Origin: Rhodoferax lithotrophicus | Lineage (GTDB): Bacteria > Pseudomonadota > Gammaproteobacteria > Burkholderiales > Burkholderiaceae_C | Length of the DNA stretch: 64,000 nucleotides | NCBI RefSeq assembly: GCF_019973615.1 | Contig: NZ_AP024238.1 | Span: forward strand, 4,733,989 to 4,797,988 | Direction of reading: 5' to 3' | Shown: in pieces, positions 8,516-16,076 of the stretch | How positions within the stretch are numbered: the stretch's first letter is position 1 | Layout of the letters: the number at the start of each line of letters is the position of its first letter | Program-made: the position numbers and the translations under genes | The notes under the pieces: generated by a model | Databases searched by the model: none | What the model was told of the DNA's origin: nothing | Seen by the model: only the letters and a program-made list of their open reading frames with translations

Positions 8516-9986
8516 GGGCTTGTCCCTCCAGACCCAGGCGGGCCAATTTTTGCCGCAAACCCACGCGCGACAAGCCCAGCTCCTGGGCTGCATGGGTTTT
8601 GTTCCAACGGTGGCGCAGCATGGTTTCACGCAGGATCACCGCCTCAATCGCATCCAGACGCTCCTGCAGGCTGCCGGTTGATGCCAGACCACTGGACGGC
8701 AAGGCCGCGGCCTTGCCGGGTTGGCCATACAGCACACGCGGTGATAACGAGGTGGCCGACACCGTTTCGCCATCCGACAACGCCACGGCGCGGTAAATCT
8801 CGTTCTTGAGTTCGCGGATATTGCCGGGCCAGGAATGCGCCAGCAGATTGGCAGGCAGATCTTTGGCAAAGCGCACCTGCGGGCAACCCAACTCCTGACC
8901 TGCCCGGGCCAGCAACATGTGGGCAATCGGCAAGATGTCGGCACTGCGCTCACGCAGCGGCGGCACAGACAGCGTCAGGCTGGCAATGCGGTAATACAGG
9001 TCTTCGCGGAAGCGGCCGCAGCGCACGTCCTCATCCAGGTCGCGGTGGGTGGCGGCAATCACCCGCACATTCACCAGCACCGCGCGGCTGGCCCCCACCG
9101 GGCGCACTTCGCCCTCTTGCAACACACGCAGCAGCTTGACCTGGAAGGCCGGTGAGGTGTCGCCAATTTCATCCAGAAAAATGGTGCCTCCATCGGCCCG
9201 CTGGAACAGGCCCACATGGTCTTCAAAGGCCCCGGTGAACGCGCCACGCTTGTGACCAAACAGCTCGGACTCCAGCAGCGTGTCGGACATGGCGGCGCAG
9301 TTTTCCATCACAAACGCCCGCTCACTGCGCGGGCTGGCGTAGTGGATGGCGCGCGCCAGCAGCTCTTTGCCGGTGCCGGATTCGCCCGTGACCAGCACCG
9401 ACAGGTCATACCGGGCCACGCGGGCTGCCATTTCACACACCGCATCCAGCGGGCTACCGGGTGCACGCACCATGCTGTCAAAGTCAAAGGCCGCATGGGC
9501 ATTCACCAGCGAAGCCTGTTTGCGCTGGCGCAGCACCGGGGCGCTGGTGCGTAACTCCAGGTTCAACCGCTGGGTCTGCATCTGCAGCGTGCGGGCCTCG
9601 ACCGCATTGGCCACCGTGGCCAGCAAGTGCTCAGGCAGCCAGGGCTTGGGCACGTATTGGTAGATGCCTGCTTCGTTGATGCCGGCAATGATGTCTTGTG
9701 AATCGGTGTAGCCCGAGATGATGATACGCACCGTGTCCGGCCACTGCTCACGCACACTTTTGAGAAACTTGACCCCGGTGGTGCCCGGCATACGCTGGTC
9801 ACACAGGATCACGCTCACGTCATGCTGCTCCAGCAGGGCATGCGCCGCGTCGGCGGAGCTGGCGGTCAACACCGAAAAGTCTTCTTCCAGATTACGCCGA
9901 ATGGCTTCCAGTGAATGGGTTTCGTCGTCAACCACCAAGACCAGCGGCAGCACCGGGTTGACCATGAACGGGGGCATGGAGGTCAT
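8508..9986 (-). CDS. hoxA: NtrC-type activator of hydrogenase genes HoxA
   Basis: A 492-residue sigma-54-dependent activator. The receiver domain (about 10-125) has its Asp in VILCDQRMPG. The AAA+ domain carries Walker A GESGTGKE, the sigma-54 contact loop GAFTGA and Walker B GGTIFLDEIGD. A Fis-type helix-turn-helix ends the protein (AAQELGLSRVGLRQKLARLG). In Cupriavidus the non-phosphorylated form of HoxA is active and HoxJ inhibits it without H2. A matching sigma-54 promoter precedes hoxK at 27364-27378. Start and stop overlap hypX and hoxB. Confidence 0.94.
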   Translation of the reverse strand: MTSMPPFMVNPVLPLVLVVDDETHSLEAIRRNLEEDFSVLTASSADAAHALLEQHDVSVILCDQRMPGTTGVKFLKSVREQWPDTVRIIISGYTDSQDIIAGINEAGIYQYVPKPWLPEHLLATVANAVEARTLQMQTQRLNLELRTSAPVLRQRKQASLVNAHAAFDFDSMVRAPGSPLDAVCEMAARVARYDLSVLVTGESGTGKELLARAIHYASPRSERAFVMENCAAMSDTLLESELFGHKRGAFTGAFEDHVGLFQRADGGTIFLDEIGDTSPAFQVKLLRVLQEGEVRPVGASRAVLVNVRVIAATHRDLDEDVRCGRFREDLYYRIASLTLSVPPLRERSADILPIAHMLLARAGQELGCPQVRFAKDLPANLLAHSWPGNIRELKNEIYRAVALSDGETVSATSLSPRVLYGQPGKAAALPSSGLASTGSLQERLDAIEAVILRETMLRHRWNKTHAAQELGLSRVGLRQKLARLGLEGQAHG

Positions 9987-11791
9987 ACCGGTTTGGCGCT
10001 GCTGGCAGCAGGCTTCAGCTCACGATGCAGCGCCAGATGACGCGGGGTCCAGGCGTGGGGCTTGCGAAAAACAAAGTGATGCCGTGCCACGTGGTAGCTG
10101 GGGTCAAAGCCATAAAAATTGCGGTTCATCTGAGTGAGTTCTTCGGCGCGGTAGTCGGCCAGGGGCTTGTGCATTTCATCACGTTCGCGTTGCGTCTGCT
10201 TGGCCTGGAGCCGCGCCGCCAGATCACTGGCCCCGGCCATGGCCAGCGCGCGGGCCAGCACCTGGGTGACAAATGCGGCCCGGTCAGCGCCAAAGCAGTC
10301 GTCCAGCAAACCCTGGGCGAGCGCCTCGGGGGCGCTCAAGGGCAAGTGCTGCTGCATCAGGGCACGGCTGGCCGCCTCGCCCATGCGGCGCGGCAGCGAA
10401 TACGTCCAATACTCGGAGCCATACAGATTGCCCATGTTTTTGTAGTGCGGGTTAAGCACCACGCCAGCGTGCGCCCACACCAGATCCGCGGCCAGCGCCA
10501 GAAAGCAGCCGCCCGCCCCGGCGTTGCCCTGCAGCGCAGCCACGGTGATGCGGTCGGTGAGGGTCAGCACCTGCAGCGTGGCATCGTTCATGGCGTTGAT
10601 GTTGCGCCAGGAGGCATCGGCAGCGCTGTCGCCCATCACACGCTGGGCCGCCTCAATGTCATGCAGGTGGATGCCGTTGGAAAAGAAGTCTGCCCCACCC
10701 GCCAGCACCAGCACTTGGGTGGGGCGTGTTCGCACCCATTGCAAGGCCTCACACAGGCGCTGGCATTGGCGCTCCGACATGGCTCCGTTATGGAATTCAA
10801 AGTCCAGCCAACCGACCCGTGCGCCCGCAGGGCCCACTTCGTGGTAACGCAGTTCGTCCCATTCGTCCTCAGACCGCATCAGCGGCACGGCCAGCTCTGG
10901 CAGAGCGGCGGCGGGGGCCGCAAACACCCGCGTGGCGGCGAGTTTGAGAACACCGTCACATTGAGCTTGCAGGCCACTTTCCAGCCGCACATGGCCGATC
11001 CATACCGCGCCGTCTGTGGTGCGTTTGAGCAATGCCGGGCCGCGCCGGGCCAGCAGCGCACCCGGCGGGCTGTCCACAAATTGGCGCACGGTGGCCGCAC
11101 TGGCAGGGTGGGCATCAAACAAACGGCAAGGTTGTGAAAACAGCTCATCCAGTACGCCCGGCGAACCATCAGCGGCGGCAATTTTGCGCAACACCGTGGC
11201 AGTGGTGTCGGCAGTCCAGTCGATGTGGCGGATGGCTTGGGGCATTAACGGGTTCCATGTGCCTACCGTTGCGGTGTGGCCCGGTTGATGGGGGTCAGAG
11301 TCCAAAAAACCTGCTGCGCTGGGCAGCAAACTTCCCGCAACGAATCTTTGTAAGGCGCGCAGCACCGCTTGCACGGCGGCGTTGGTGACCTCGCGCCGGT
11401 AAATGCTGGACTTGCTGGCCTGTGGCCGCACGTCAAAGGGCTGCCAGGCCCAGACTTCGCCCGCATCAAAATCGGCCACCGCCTGCAACACCGTGACACC
11501 CCATTGCGCCTCGCCCCGGGTCAGCATCCAGTCCAGCGCACTGGGGCCGCGGTCACCCGGCACGCCGGGGTGCACCACCAGGCACACGGTGCGCGACCAG
11601 ACCGATTCAGGAATGCGGCGCTTCAGAAACGGGGCCAGCACCAGATCAGGCTTGAACAGTGCCACCGCTTCTTCGGTGACCACATCGGCAATGTCCAGCT
11701 CGACCGAAACCTCATGCGCCTGCTGGCGCAGCAGGCCGAACAGACGCTGGGTCAGGCTGTTAAAGCTGTGGGTAAGCAGGAGGATGCGCAT
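9983..11791 (-). CDS. hypX: Hydrogenase maturation factor HypX (HoxX)
   Basis: A 602-residue two-domain protein. The N-terminal half resembles formyltransferases, with the folate-domain motif HPGVPGDRGPSALDW; the C-terminal half resembles enoyl-CoA hydratases (GNAGAGGCFLALAADLVWA). HypX is known to supply the active-site CO ligand from a formyl group under aerobic conditions, which fits an O2-tolerant hydrogenase. Its ATG at 11791 sits next to the promoter of a toxin-antitoxin pair on the opposite strand, which separates it from hypE. It therefore needs its own promoter or read-through antisense to that pair. Confidence 0.92.
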   Translation of the reverse strand: MRILLLTHSFNSLTQRLFGLLRQQAHEVSVELDIADVVTEEAVALFKPDLVLAPFLKRRIPESVWSRTVCLVVHPGVPGDRGPSALDWMLTRGEAQWGVTVLQAVADFDAGEVWAWQPFDVRPQASKSSIYRREVTNAAVQAVLRALQRFVAGSLLPSAAGFLDSDPHQPGHTATVGTWNPLMPQAIRHIDWTADTTATVLRKIAAADGSPGVLDELFSQPCRLFDAHPASAATVRQFVDSPPGALLARRGPALLKRTTDGAVWIGHVRLESGLQAQCDGVLKLAATRVFAAPAAALPELAVPLMRSEDEWDELRYHEVGPAGARVGWLDFEFHNGAMSERQCQRLCEALQWVRTRPTQVLVLAGGADFFSNGIHLHDIEAAQRVMGDSAADASWRNINAMNDATLQVLTLTDRITVAALQGNAGAGGCFLALAADLVWAHAGVVLNPHYKNMGNLYGSEYWTYSLPRRMGEAASRALMQQHLPLSAPEALAQGLLDDCFGADRAAFVTQVLARALAMAGASDLAARLQAKQTQRERDEMHKPLADYRAEELTQMNRNFYGFDPSYHVARHHFVFRKPHAWTPRHLALHRELKPAASSAKPV

Positions 11792-11804
11792 ACTTGTATT
11801 TGTC

Positions 11805-11820
11805 TATAATGTACATATTA
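11805..11820 (+). promoter_or_regulatory. Promoter/operator of the toxin-antitoxin pair
   Basis: A perfect TATAAT lies at 11805-11810, 31 bases before the antitoxin ATG. A near-palindrome centred on TGTACA (11811-11816) follows directly and is a plausible autorepression operator. The -35 region is weak. The element abuts the hypX start on the other strand. Confidence 0.45.
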
Positions 11821-11840
11821 TGTGTGCATGAAAGGTCTTT

Positions 11841-12140
11841 ATGTCTATTTCAATCGCCCAATCGCGCCAACAACTGTCGTCCTTGATTGCACTCGCGCAG
11901 CAGCAGCCCCAATTTATTACCAACCGTAACAAGCCGGTGGCAGTACTGGTTTCGACCGACTACTTTGCGAGCCACCAAGCCGCTGCGCGCACCGATGCGC
12001 AGAGCTTGTTCGACCGTGTGCAGGGCTTGCGAGAAAAATTTGCACCGCAAGACGATACCGGGCTTGACGCAGCAACGTCTTCGCCACGGCAAACGGCATG
12101 GCAGCGTGGCAATGCTTTTTCTGACACTCTCCAAAACTGA
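11841..12140 (+). CDS. Phd/YefM-type antitoxin
   Basis: A 99-residue protein with the Phd-like N-terminal DNA-binding fold (ISIAQSRQQLSSLIALAQ, then FITNRNKPVAVLVSTDYF) and a polar, probably disordered C-terminus that would wrap the toxin. The toxin gene follows after 6 bases. It should neutralise the PIN toxin and repress the shared promoter. The pair is inserted between hypE and hypX on the opposite strand, unlike anything in the Cupriavidus locus, which indicates a later insertion. Confidence 0.85.
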   Translation: MSISIAQSRQQLSSLIALAQQQPQFITNRNKPVAVLVSTDYFASHQAAARTDAQSLFDRVQGLREKFAPQDDTGLDAATSSPRQTAWQRGNAFSDTLQN

Positions 12141-12146
12141 CTCCTC

Positions 12147-12554
12147 ATGAGCGCCACCATCGTTCTTGCGGACACAAATGTCATCAGCGAATTCGTCAAA
12201 AAAACACCCGACCCGCGCGTGATGCAGTGGTTGCAGTCGGTGGAGTTGATGGCAATTTCGACCATCACTTTGGAAGAGGCGCACTTTGGCCTGGCTTGGC
12301 AGCCCAACACCCGCAAATTGACCTTGTTCAATGCGCTGGTCGAGCAACTGCATGCGGTTTACCCCATCACGCCAAGCATCGCGCAGCGCGCTGGCGCAAT
12401 GCGTGGGCAGTTTCAGGCCCAAGGCATTGTTCGCAGTGCACCCGACATGCTGATCGCCGCCACGGCCATAGAGCACCAACTGGTGCTGGCTACACGCAAT
12501 GTGCGCGACTTTATGGGCTGCGGCGTACAAGTGGTGAACCCGTTTGACGAATAA
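12147..12554 (+). CDS. PIN-domain ribonuclease toxin (VapC/FitB-like)
   Basis: A 135-residue PIN-domain protein. The acidic active-site residues are visible: Asp9 in LADTNVISEF, Glu43 or Glu44 in TLEEAHFG, Asp100 in APDMLIAA and Asp121 in ATRNVRDF. This pattern and the motif spacing match the FitB subgroup of VapC toxins, Mg-dependent RNases. Combining a FitB-like toxin with a Phd-type antitoxin is common. The gene ends 15 bases from the convergent hypE stop. RNA targets cannot be predicted from sequence. Confidence 0.9.
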   Translation: MSATIVLADTNVISEFVKKTPDPRVMQWLQSVELMAISTITLEEAHFGLAWQPNTRKLTLFNALVEQLHAVYPITPSIAQRAGAMRGQFQAQGIVRSAPDMLIAATAIEHQLVLATRNVRDFMGCGVQVVNPFDE

Positions 12555-12569
12555 CAAGCCGACCAAGCC

Positions 12570-13628
12570 TCAGCAAATCCGTGGCAACTGCTCGCCACTG
12601 AGCCAGTCCACCACACGGCGGCCGCCAAAACGGGTGTTCATTTGCACAAAGCCGTTGCTGTCTTGAGTCACCGTGCCAATGCGCTGTGCGCCCTGCCCGA
12701 GCGGGTGCGCCCGCATGGCGGCCAGCAGGGTGTCGGCCACCTCGGGGACGCAGATGGCGATGAGCTTGCCTTCATTGGCCACGTAGAGCGGGTCCAGCCC
12801 CAGCAGCTCACAGGCGGCTTCGACCTGGGGCAACACCGGAATGGCGGCTTCCTCCAGCAGCATGCCCACGCCGGATTGCTGGGCAATTTCATTCAGCGTG
12901 GTGGCCAGGCCGCCACGGGTGGGGTCGCGCAGCACATGCAGCGTGTGCGGGTCAGGCAAAGCCTGCAACATGGCTTGCACCAGCGTGTGCAGGGCGGCAG
13001 TGTCGGATTGAATGGCGGTGTCAAACTCCAGCGACTCGCGCTGCGACATCACCGCCACGCCGTGTTCACCCAGCGTGCCGGAGACCAGAATCACGTCGCC
13101 CTCTCTGGCCTGGCGGCCATCAATACACAAGCCAAGGGGGGCCACACCAACCCCGGTGGTGCTGATGAAGACACCGTCGCCCTTGCCTTTTTCCACCACC
13201 TTGGTGTCGCCGGTGACGATGGGCACCCCGGCCTGCCGTGCGGCAGCAGCCATGGATTCGACGATGCGCTTCAGGTCAGCCAGGGCAAAGCCCTCTTCGA
13301 TGATGAAGCTGGCCGACAAGTAGAGCGGCTTGGCCCCTGACATGGCCACGTCGTTGACCGTGCCGTGGACGGAGAGGCAACCAATGTCGCCGCCCGGAAA
13401 AAACAGCGGCGAGATCACATGCCCGTCGGTAGCCATTACCAGCCGCCCCTCGGACGGCAAGGGCAGCAAAGCCCCGTCGTGCCCCTGGCGCAGGTACTCG
13501 TTGTCAAAGGCGCGGGCAAACAGCTCGTCAATCAACTGGGCCGATGCGCGGCCACCGGCCCCATGGGTCATGTCGATGTGGCCGTGTTTGAAGTCCACCG
13601 GGCGCAGATAGTTCTTCTTCGTTGTCAT
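12570..13628 (-). CDS. hypE: Hydrogenase maturation protein HypE
   Basis: A 352-residue PurM/AIRS-fold enzyme that dehydrates the carbamoyl group on its C-terminal cysteine to a thiocyanate, the source of the active-site cyanide ligands. The C-terminus is the diagnostic PRIC. The ATP-binding region includes HGAGGRASAQLIDELF near the start and DPTRGGLATTLNEIA. The ATG at 13628 overlaps the hypD stop by 4 bases. It works with HypF, HypC and HypD. Confidence 0.96.
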   Translation of the reverse strand: MTTKKNYLRPVDFKHGHIDMTHGAGGRASAQLIDELFARAFDNEYLRQGHDGALLPLPSEGRLVMATDGHVISPLFFPGGDIGCLSVHGTVNDVAMSGAKPLYLSASFIIEEGFALADLKRIVESMAAAARQAGVPIVTGDTKVVEKGKGDGVFISTTGVGVAPLGLCIDGRQAREGDVILVSGTLGEHGVAVMSQRESLEFDTAIQSDTAALHTLVQAMLQALPDPHTLHVLRDPTRGGLATTLNEIAQQSGVGMLLEEAAIPVLPQVEAACELLGLDPLYVANEGKLIAICVPEVADTLLAAMRAHPLGQGAQRIGTVTQDSNGFVQMNTRFGGRRVVDWLSGEQLPRIC

Positions 13629-14764
13629 GCGGAAACCACCTTCATGTCTTTGAACCGGCCATAGGAGTAGTGGGCGGCGCAGGCCCCTTCGTTGGACACC
13701 ATACACGAGCCCATCGGGCTCTCGGGCGTGCACACTGTGCCAAACAGCTTGCAGTCGGCCGGGCGCTTGACCCCGCGCAAAATCGCGCCACATTCACACT
13801 GCTTGTGGTCGGGCACGCTGGCGTAATGCAGGTCAAACTTGCGTTCGGCATCCCAGGCGGCGAAGGCCGGGCGAATTTTCAGGGCGCTGTAGGGCACTTC
13901 ACCCAGGCCACGCCACTCAAAGCTCTCGCGCAATTCAAACACCTGGGACACCAGTTTTTGCGCCGCCAGATTGCCCTCAGGCGTGACGGCTCTGGAAAAC
14001 TCGTTCTCCACCTCCGCACGCCCGGCATTCACCTGGCGCACCAGCATCAAAATGCCCTGCATCACATCCAGCGGCTCAAACCCGGTGATGACCACCGGCT
14101 TGCGGTATTCCTGGGCAAAGTGCTCGTAGGGCTGCGACCCAATCACGATGCTGACATGGGCCGGGCCAATAAAGCCATCAATCGGCACCGTGCCCAACTG
14201 GCGCACCTCGGCAGACTCCAGAATATGCGTGATGGCCGAGGGGGTCAGCACATGGCAGCTCAGCACGCTGAAGTTGCCCACACCCCGCGCTGCCGCATCA
14301 CGCAGCACCAGCGCGGTGGGCGGCGTGGTGGTCTCAAAACCAATGGCAAAAAACACCACCTCGCGGTCGGGATGCTGCTCGGCCAGCTTGAGCGCATCAC
14401 CCGCCGAATACACCATGCGAATGTCAGCCCCCCGCGCCTTGGCCTTGATCAACGACAAGCTATCCGAGGCTGGCACACGCATGGTGTCGCCATAGGTGCA
14501 CAAGATCACGCCACGATCCAGCGCCAGCGAAATAGCCAAATCGACCCGGCCAATCGGCAACACGCACACCGGGCAGCCCGGCCCGTGGATCATGCGCACG
14601 CTGGGCGGCAGCATGTCGGTAATGCCGTAGCGCGAGATGGCATGCGTGTGGCCGCCGCAAAACTCCATAAAGTTGTAGCTGGTGCCGGGCCGCACTTCGG
14701 CGGCAATGTTGGCGGCAATGTGGCGAGCCTGCTCGCCGTCGCGGAATTCGTCAATGTATTTCAT
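13625..14764 (-). CDS. hypD: Hydrogenase maturation protein HypD
   Basis: A 379-residue iron-sulfur scaffold on which, with HypC, the Fe(CN)2CO unit is built. Characteristic motifs include FMEFCGGHTHAI near residue 35, HGPGCPVCVLP, and the C-terminal Cys-rich stretch with CECGAILRGVKRPADC, which holds the [4Fe-4S] ligands. The ATG overlaps the hypC stop and its stop overlaps hypE. The length is normal for the family. Confidence 0.97.
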   Translation of the reverse strand: MKYIDEFRDGEQARHIAANIAAEVRPGTSYNFMEFCGGHTHAISRYGITDMLPPSVRMIHGPGCPVCVLPIGRVDLAISLALDRGVILCTYGDTMRVPASDSLSLIKAKARGADIRMVYSAGDALKLAEQHPDREVVFFAIGFETTTPPTALVLRDAAARGVGNFSVLSCHVLTPSAITHILESAEVRQLGTVPIDGFIGPAHVSIVIGSQPYEHFAQEYRKPVVITGFEPLDVMQGILMLVRQVNAGRAEVENEFSRAVTPEGNLAAQKLVSQVFELRESFEWRGLGEVPYSALKIRPAFAAWDAERKFDLHYASVPDHKQCECGAILRGVKRPADCKLFGTVCTPESPMGSCMVSNEGACAAHYSYGRFKDMKVVSA

Positions 14765-15021
14765 AGCACCTCGCGCATGTTTTGTAAGGGCTGCAAGGCG
14801 TTTTGAGCCTCAGAAAGCTCGGCAAACAGCGCCAGCGTGCGCTGCGCCTCTTCGGGGTCGATCTTGCCGATGGCGTAACCGACGTGAATGATCACGTAGT
14901 CATCGACCTGGGCATCGTCGACCAGGTCAATCGACACCTCTTTGCGCACGCCGCCTAGGTCGACGATGGCGCGGAGGTTGGGTAACAGTTCCACCACACG
15001 GGCGGGAAGGGCTAGACACAT
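14761..15021 (-). CDS. hypC: Hydrogenase maturation chaperone HypC
   Basis: An 86-residue chaperone starting MCLALPARVVE. The essential Cys2 after start-Met removal binds the iron unit on HypD and delivers it to the large subunit. The DYVIIHVGYAI segment of the OB-like fold is present. A GGAG ribosome-binding site lies just upstream. About 190 bases of non-coding DNA with one repeat copy, then a HEPN-like gene, separate it from hypF, whereas these genes normally adjoin. Confidence 0.95.
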   Translation of the reverse strand: MCLALPARVVELLPNLRAIVDLGGVRKEVSIDLVDDAQVDDYVIIHVGYAIGKIDPEEAQRTLALFAELSEAQNALQPLQNMREVL

Positions 15022-15035
15022 GTTGGCTCCTTTTA

Positions 15036-15093
15036 TTGCTATTGAATGAGTAGCTGCTTGAGCTTGTTTTATAAGGGCTAGATGGGTATTTAT
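15036..15093 (+). repeat. Intergenic repeat, copy 1
   Basis: The core reads TAGCTGCTTGAGCTTG, then TTTTATAAGGGCTAGATGG. It shares the order TAGCT / GCTTA-like / ATAAG / GCTAGA with five other copies in this window, all in the same orientation. It sits upstream of hypC. Confidence 0.65.
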
Positions 15094-15207
15094 GGATGAA
15101 TTGGCAGGTGTGGAGCTTTGAGCGGAGACTCAATATTTCTGAGAGGCACACGGAGGGCAAAATGCTGGGGTGCGACGTGGCTTTATCGCGGCGCGCCCCT
15201 TGGAATG

Positions 15208-15216
15208 AAGGCCTAA
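15208..15216. repeat. 9-bp direct repeat, distal copy
   Basis: AAGGCCTAA, identical to the copy at 15886-15894. It overlaps the stop codon of the HEPN-like gene; read on the minus strand it is ATTAGGC. It could be a target-site duplication or a degenerate recombination core site. Confidence 0.6.
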
Positions 15217-15881
15217 TGCGCGCGCCATTTGGAACCAAACTCAAATTGGCAGTACGGATCAATATCGCCGCGAACAAGAAGCGCTCTAAGCCCCACCAAG
15301 GCTTCAGCGTAGAGACGTGCAAAAAAACCAACAGGAAAGACAAGCTGCCACGTGTCGCCGATCATGCTGTGATAGTAGGGTTGATCCTTATCAGAGGACA
15401 TCTCGATACCGTATCCTGGTTCACGAAACTCATGAACAAGATTGTTACGGTAGGTATAGAACAGCTCCGCATATCGGCAAGATAAAAGAACACATTTCTC
15501 AAGAGGCTGAGCAACTGGCATCAACTCTGGCAGAAGTGGTGAATTGTTGAGGCGCAACACTTCACCGGGTGCCCAATGTTCCAATCGAGTTTTCGCTTCT
15601 GCATAGAGAAAACCAGATATAAGACCCTTCTCTTCGAGAGCAAGGCATAGTTGTGGAAGACTCACACGATCTCGATCCGTCCAGTTCGTTAGCTCATCGA
15701 TCAAACGCAGACTTTTCGCTCGATGCTGGCCGACCTTACCAAAGGCTGCTCGTGCGATCGGGTCAAGCGCCGTGGCATAGATGACCTTGCGATAAAGATT
15801 TGGTTGAACCTGTGAAATCAGGGCCTTCTGATCTTGGAAATATTCAACAAACTGTTCAATTGCGTCGATATGTGAGCACAT
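15213..15881 (-). CDS. Orphan HEPN-like protein inserted in the hyp operon
   Basis: A 222-residue soluble protein with no link to hydrogenases. A motif of the HEPN ribonuclease type, Arg145-x4-His150 (RNNLVHEFR), is visible in a predicted helical region; HEPN proteins are often toxins or defence nucleases. The gene is visibly more AT-rich than the flanking hyp genes and is bracketed by 9-bp direct repeats that almost coincide with its ends. No partner antitoxin adjoins it. It could also be a non-catalytic HEPN-fold protein or another family with a chance motif, so the function is not assigned. Confidence 0.65.
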   Translation of the reverse strand: MCSHIDAIEQFVEYFQDQKALISQVQPNLYRKVIYATALDPIARAAFGKVGQHRAKSLRLIDELTNWTDRDRVSLPQLCLALEEKGLISGFLYAEAKTRLEHWAPGEVLRLNNSPLLPELMPVAQPLEKCVLLSCRYAELFYTYRNNLVHEFREPGYGIEMSSDKDQPYYHSMIGDTWQLVFPVGFFARLYAEALVGLRALLVRGDIDPYCQFEFGSKWRAH

Positions 15882-15885
15882 GACA

Positions 15886-15894
15886 AAGGCCTAA
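15886..15894. repeat. 9-bp direct repeat, proximal copy
   Basis: AAGGCCTAA. On the minus strand this is part of GTTAGGCC, which ends about 5 bases before the ATG of the HEPN-like gene. GTTAGGC matches the GTTRRRY core found at integron cassette boundaries. Confidence 0.6.
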
Positions 15895-16023
15895 CGTGAT
15901 GCAGCCGAGCGCCTTTACCGGCCAACCCAAGCTAGACAAGCAAATAAACTGTAAGGCAAAGTACTCATTTGCCACACATGAAGCAACTGCAGCGAAGTTG
16001 TGTTTTAAATTTCATCATTTGCT

Positions 16024-16076
16024 ACCAATTAAATAGCTGTTTGTGCATATTTCACATGCTCTACAGCCATATTTTC
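16024..16076 (+). repeat. Intergenic repeat, copy 2 (forms the hypF 3' end)
   Basis: AAATAGCTGTTTGTGCATAT, then TTCACATGCTCTACAGCCATATTTTC, matches the other copies in order and spacing. The hypF stop codon and about 13 preceding codons lie inside it, so the repeat appears to have replaced or extended the hypF tail. Confidence 0.55.

Noticed and set aside
15882..15970. Complete integron attC site upstream of the HEPN-like gene.
   Set aside because: Only the GTTAGGC core and a weak partner (GCCTTAC on the minus strand) are present; the two arms do not form a convincing attC palindrome, and no integrase is in the window.
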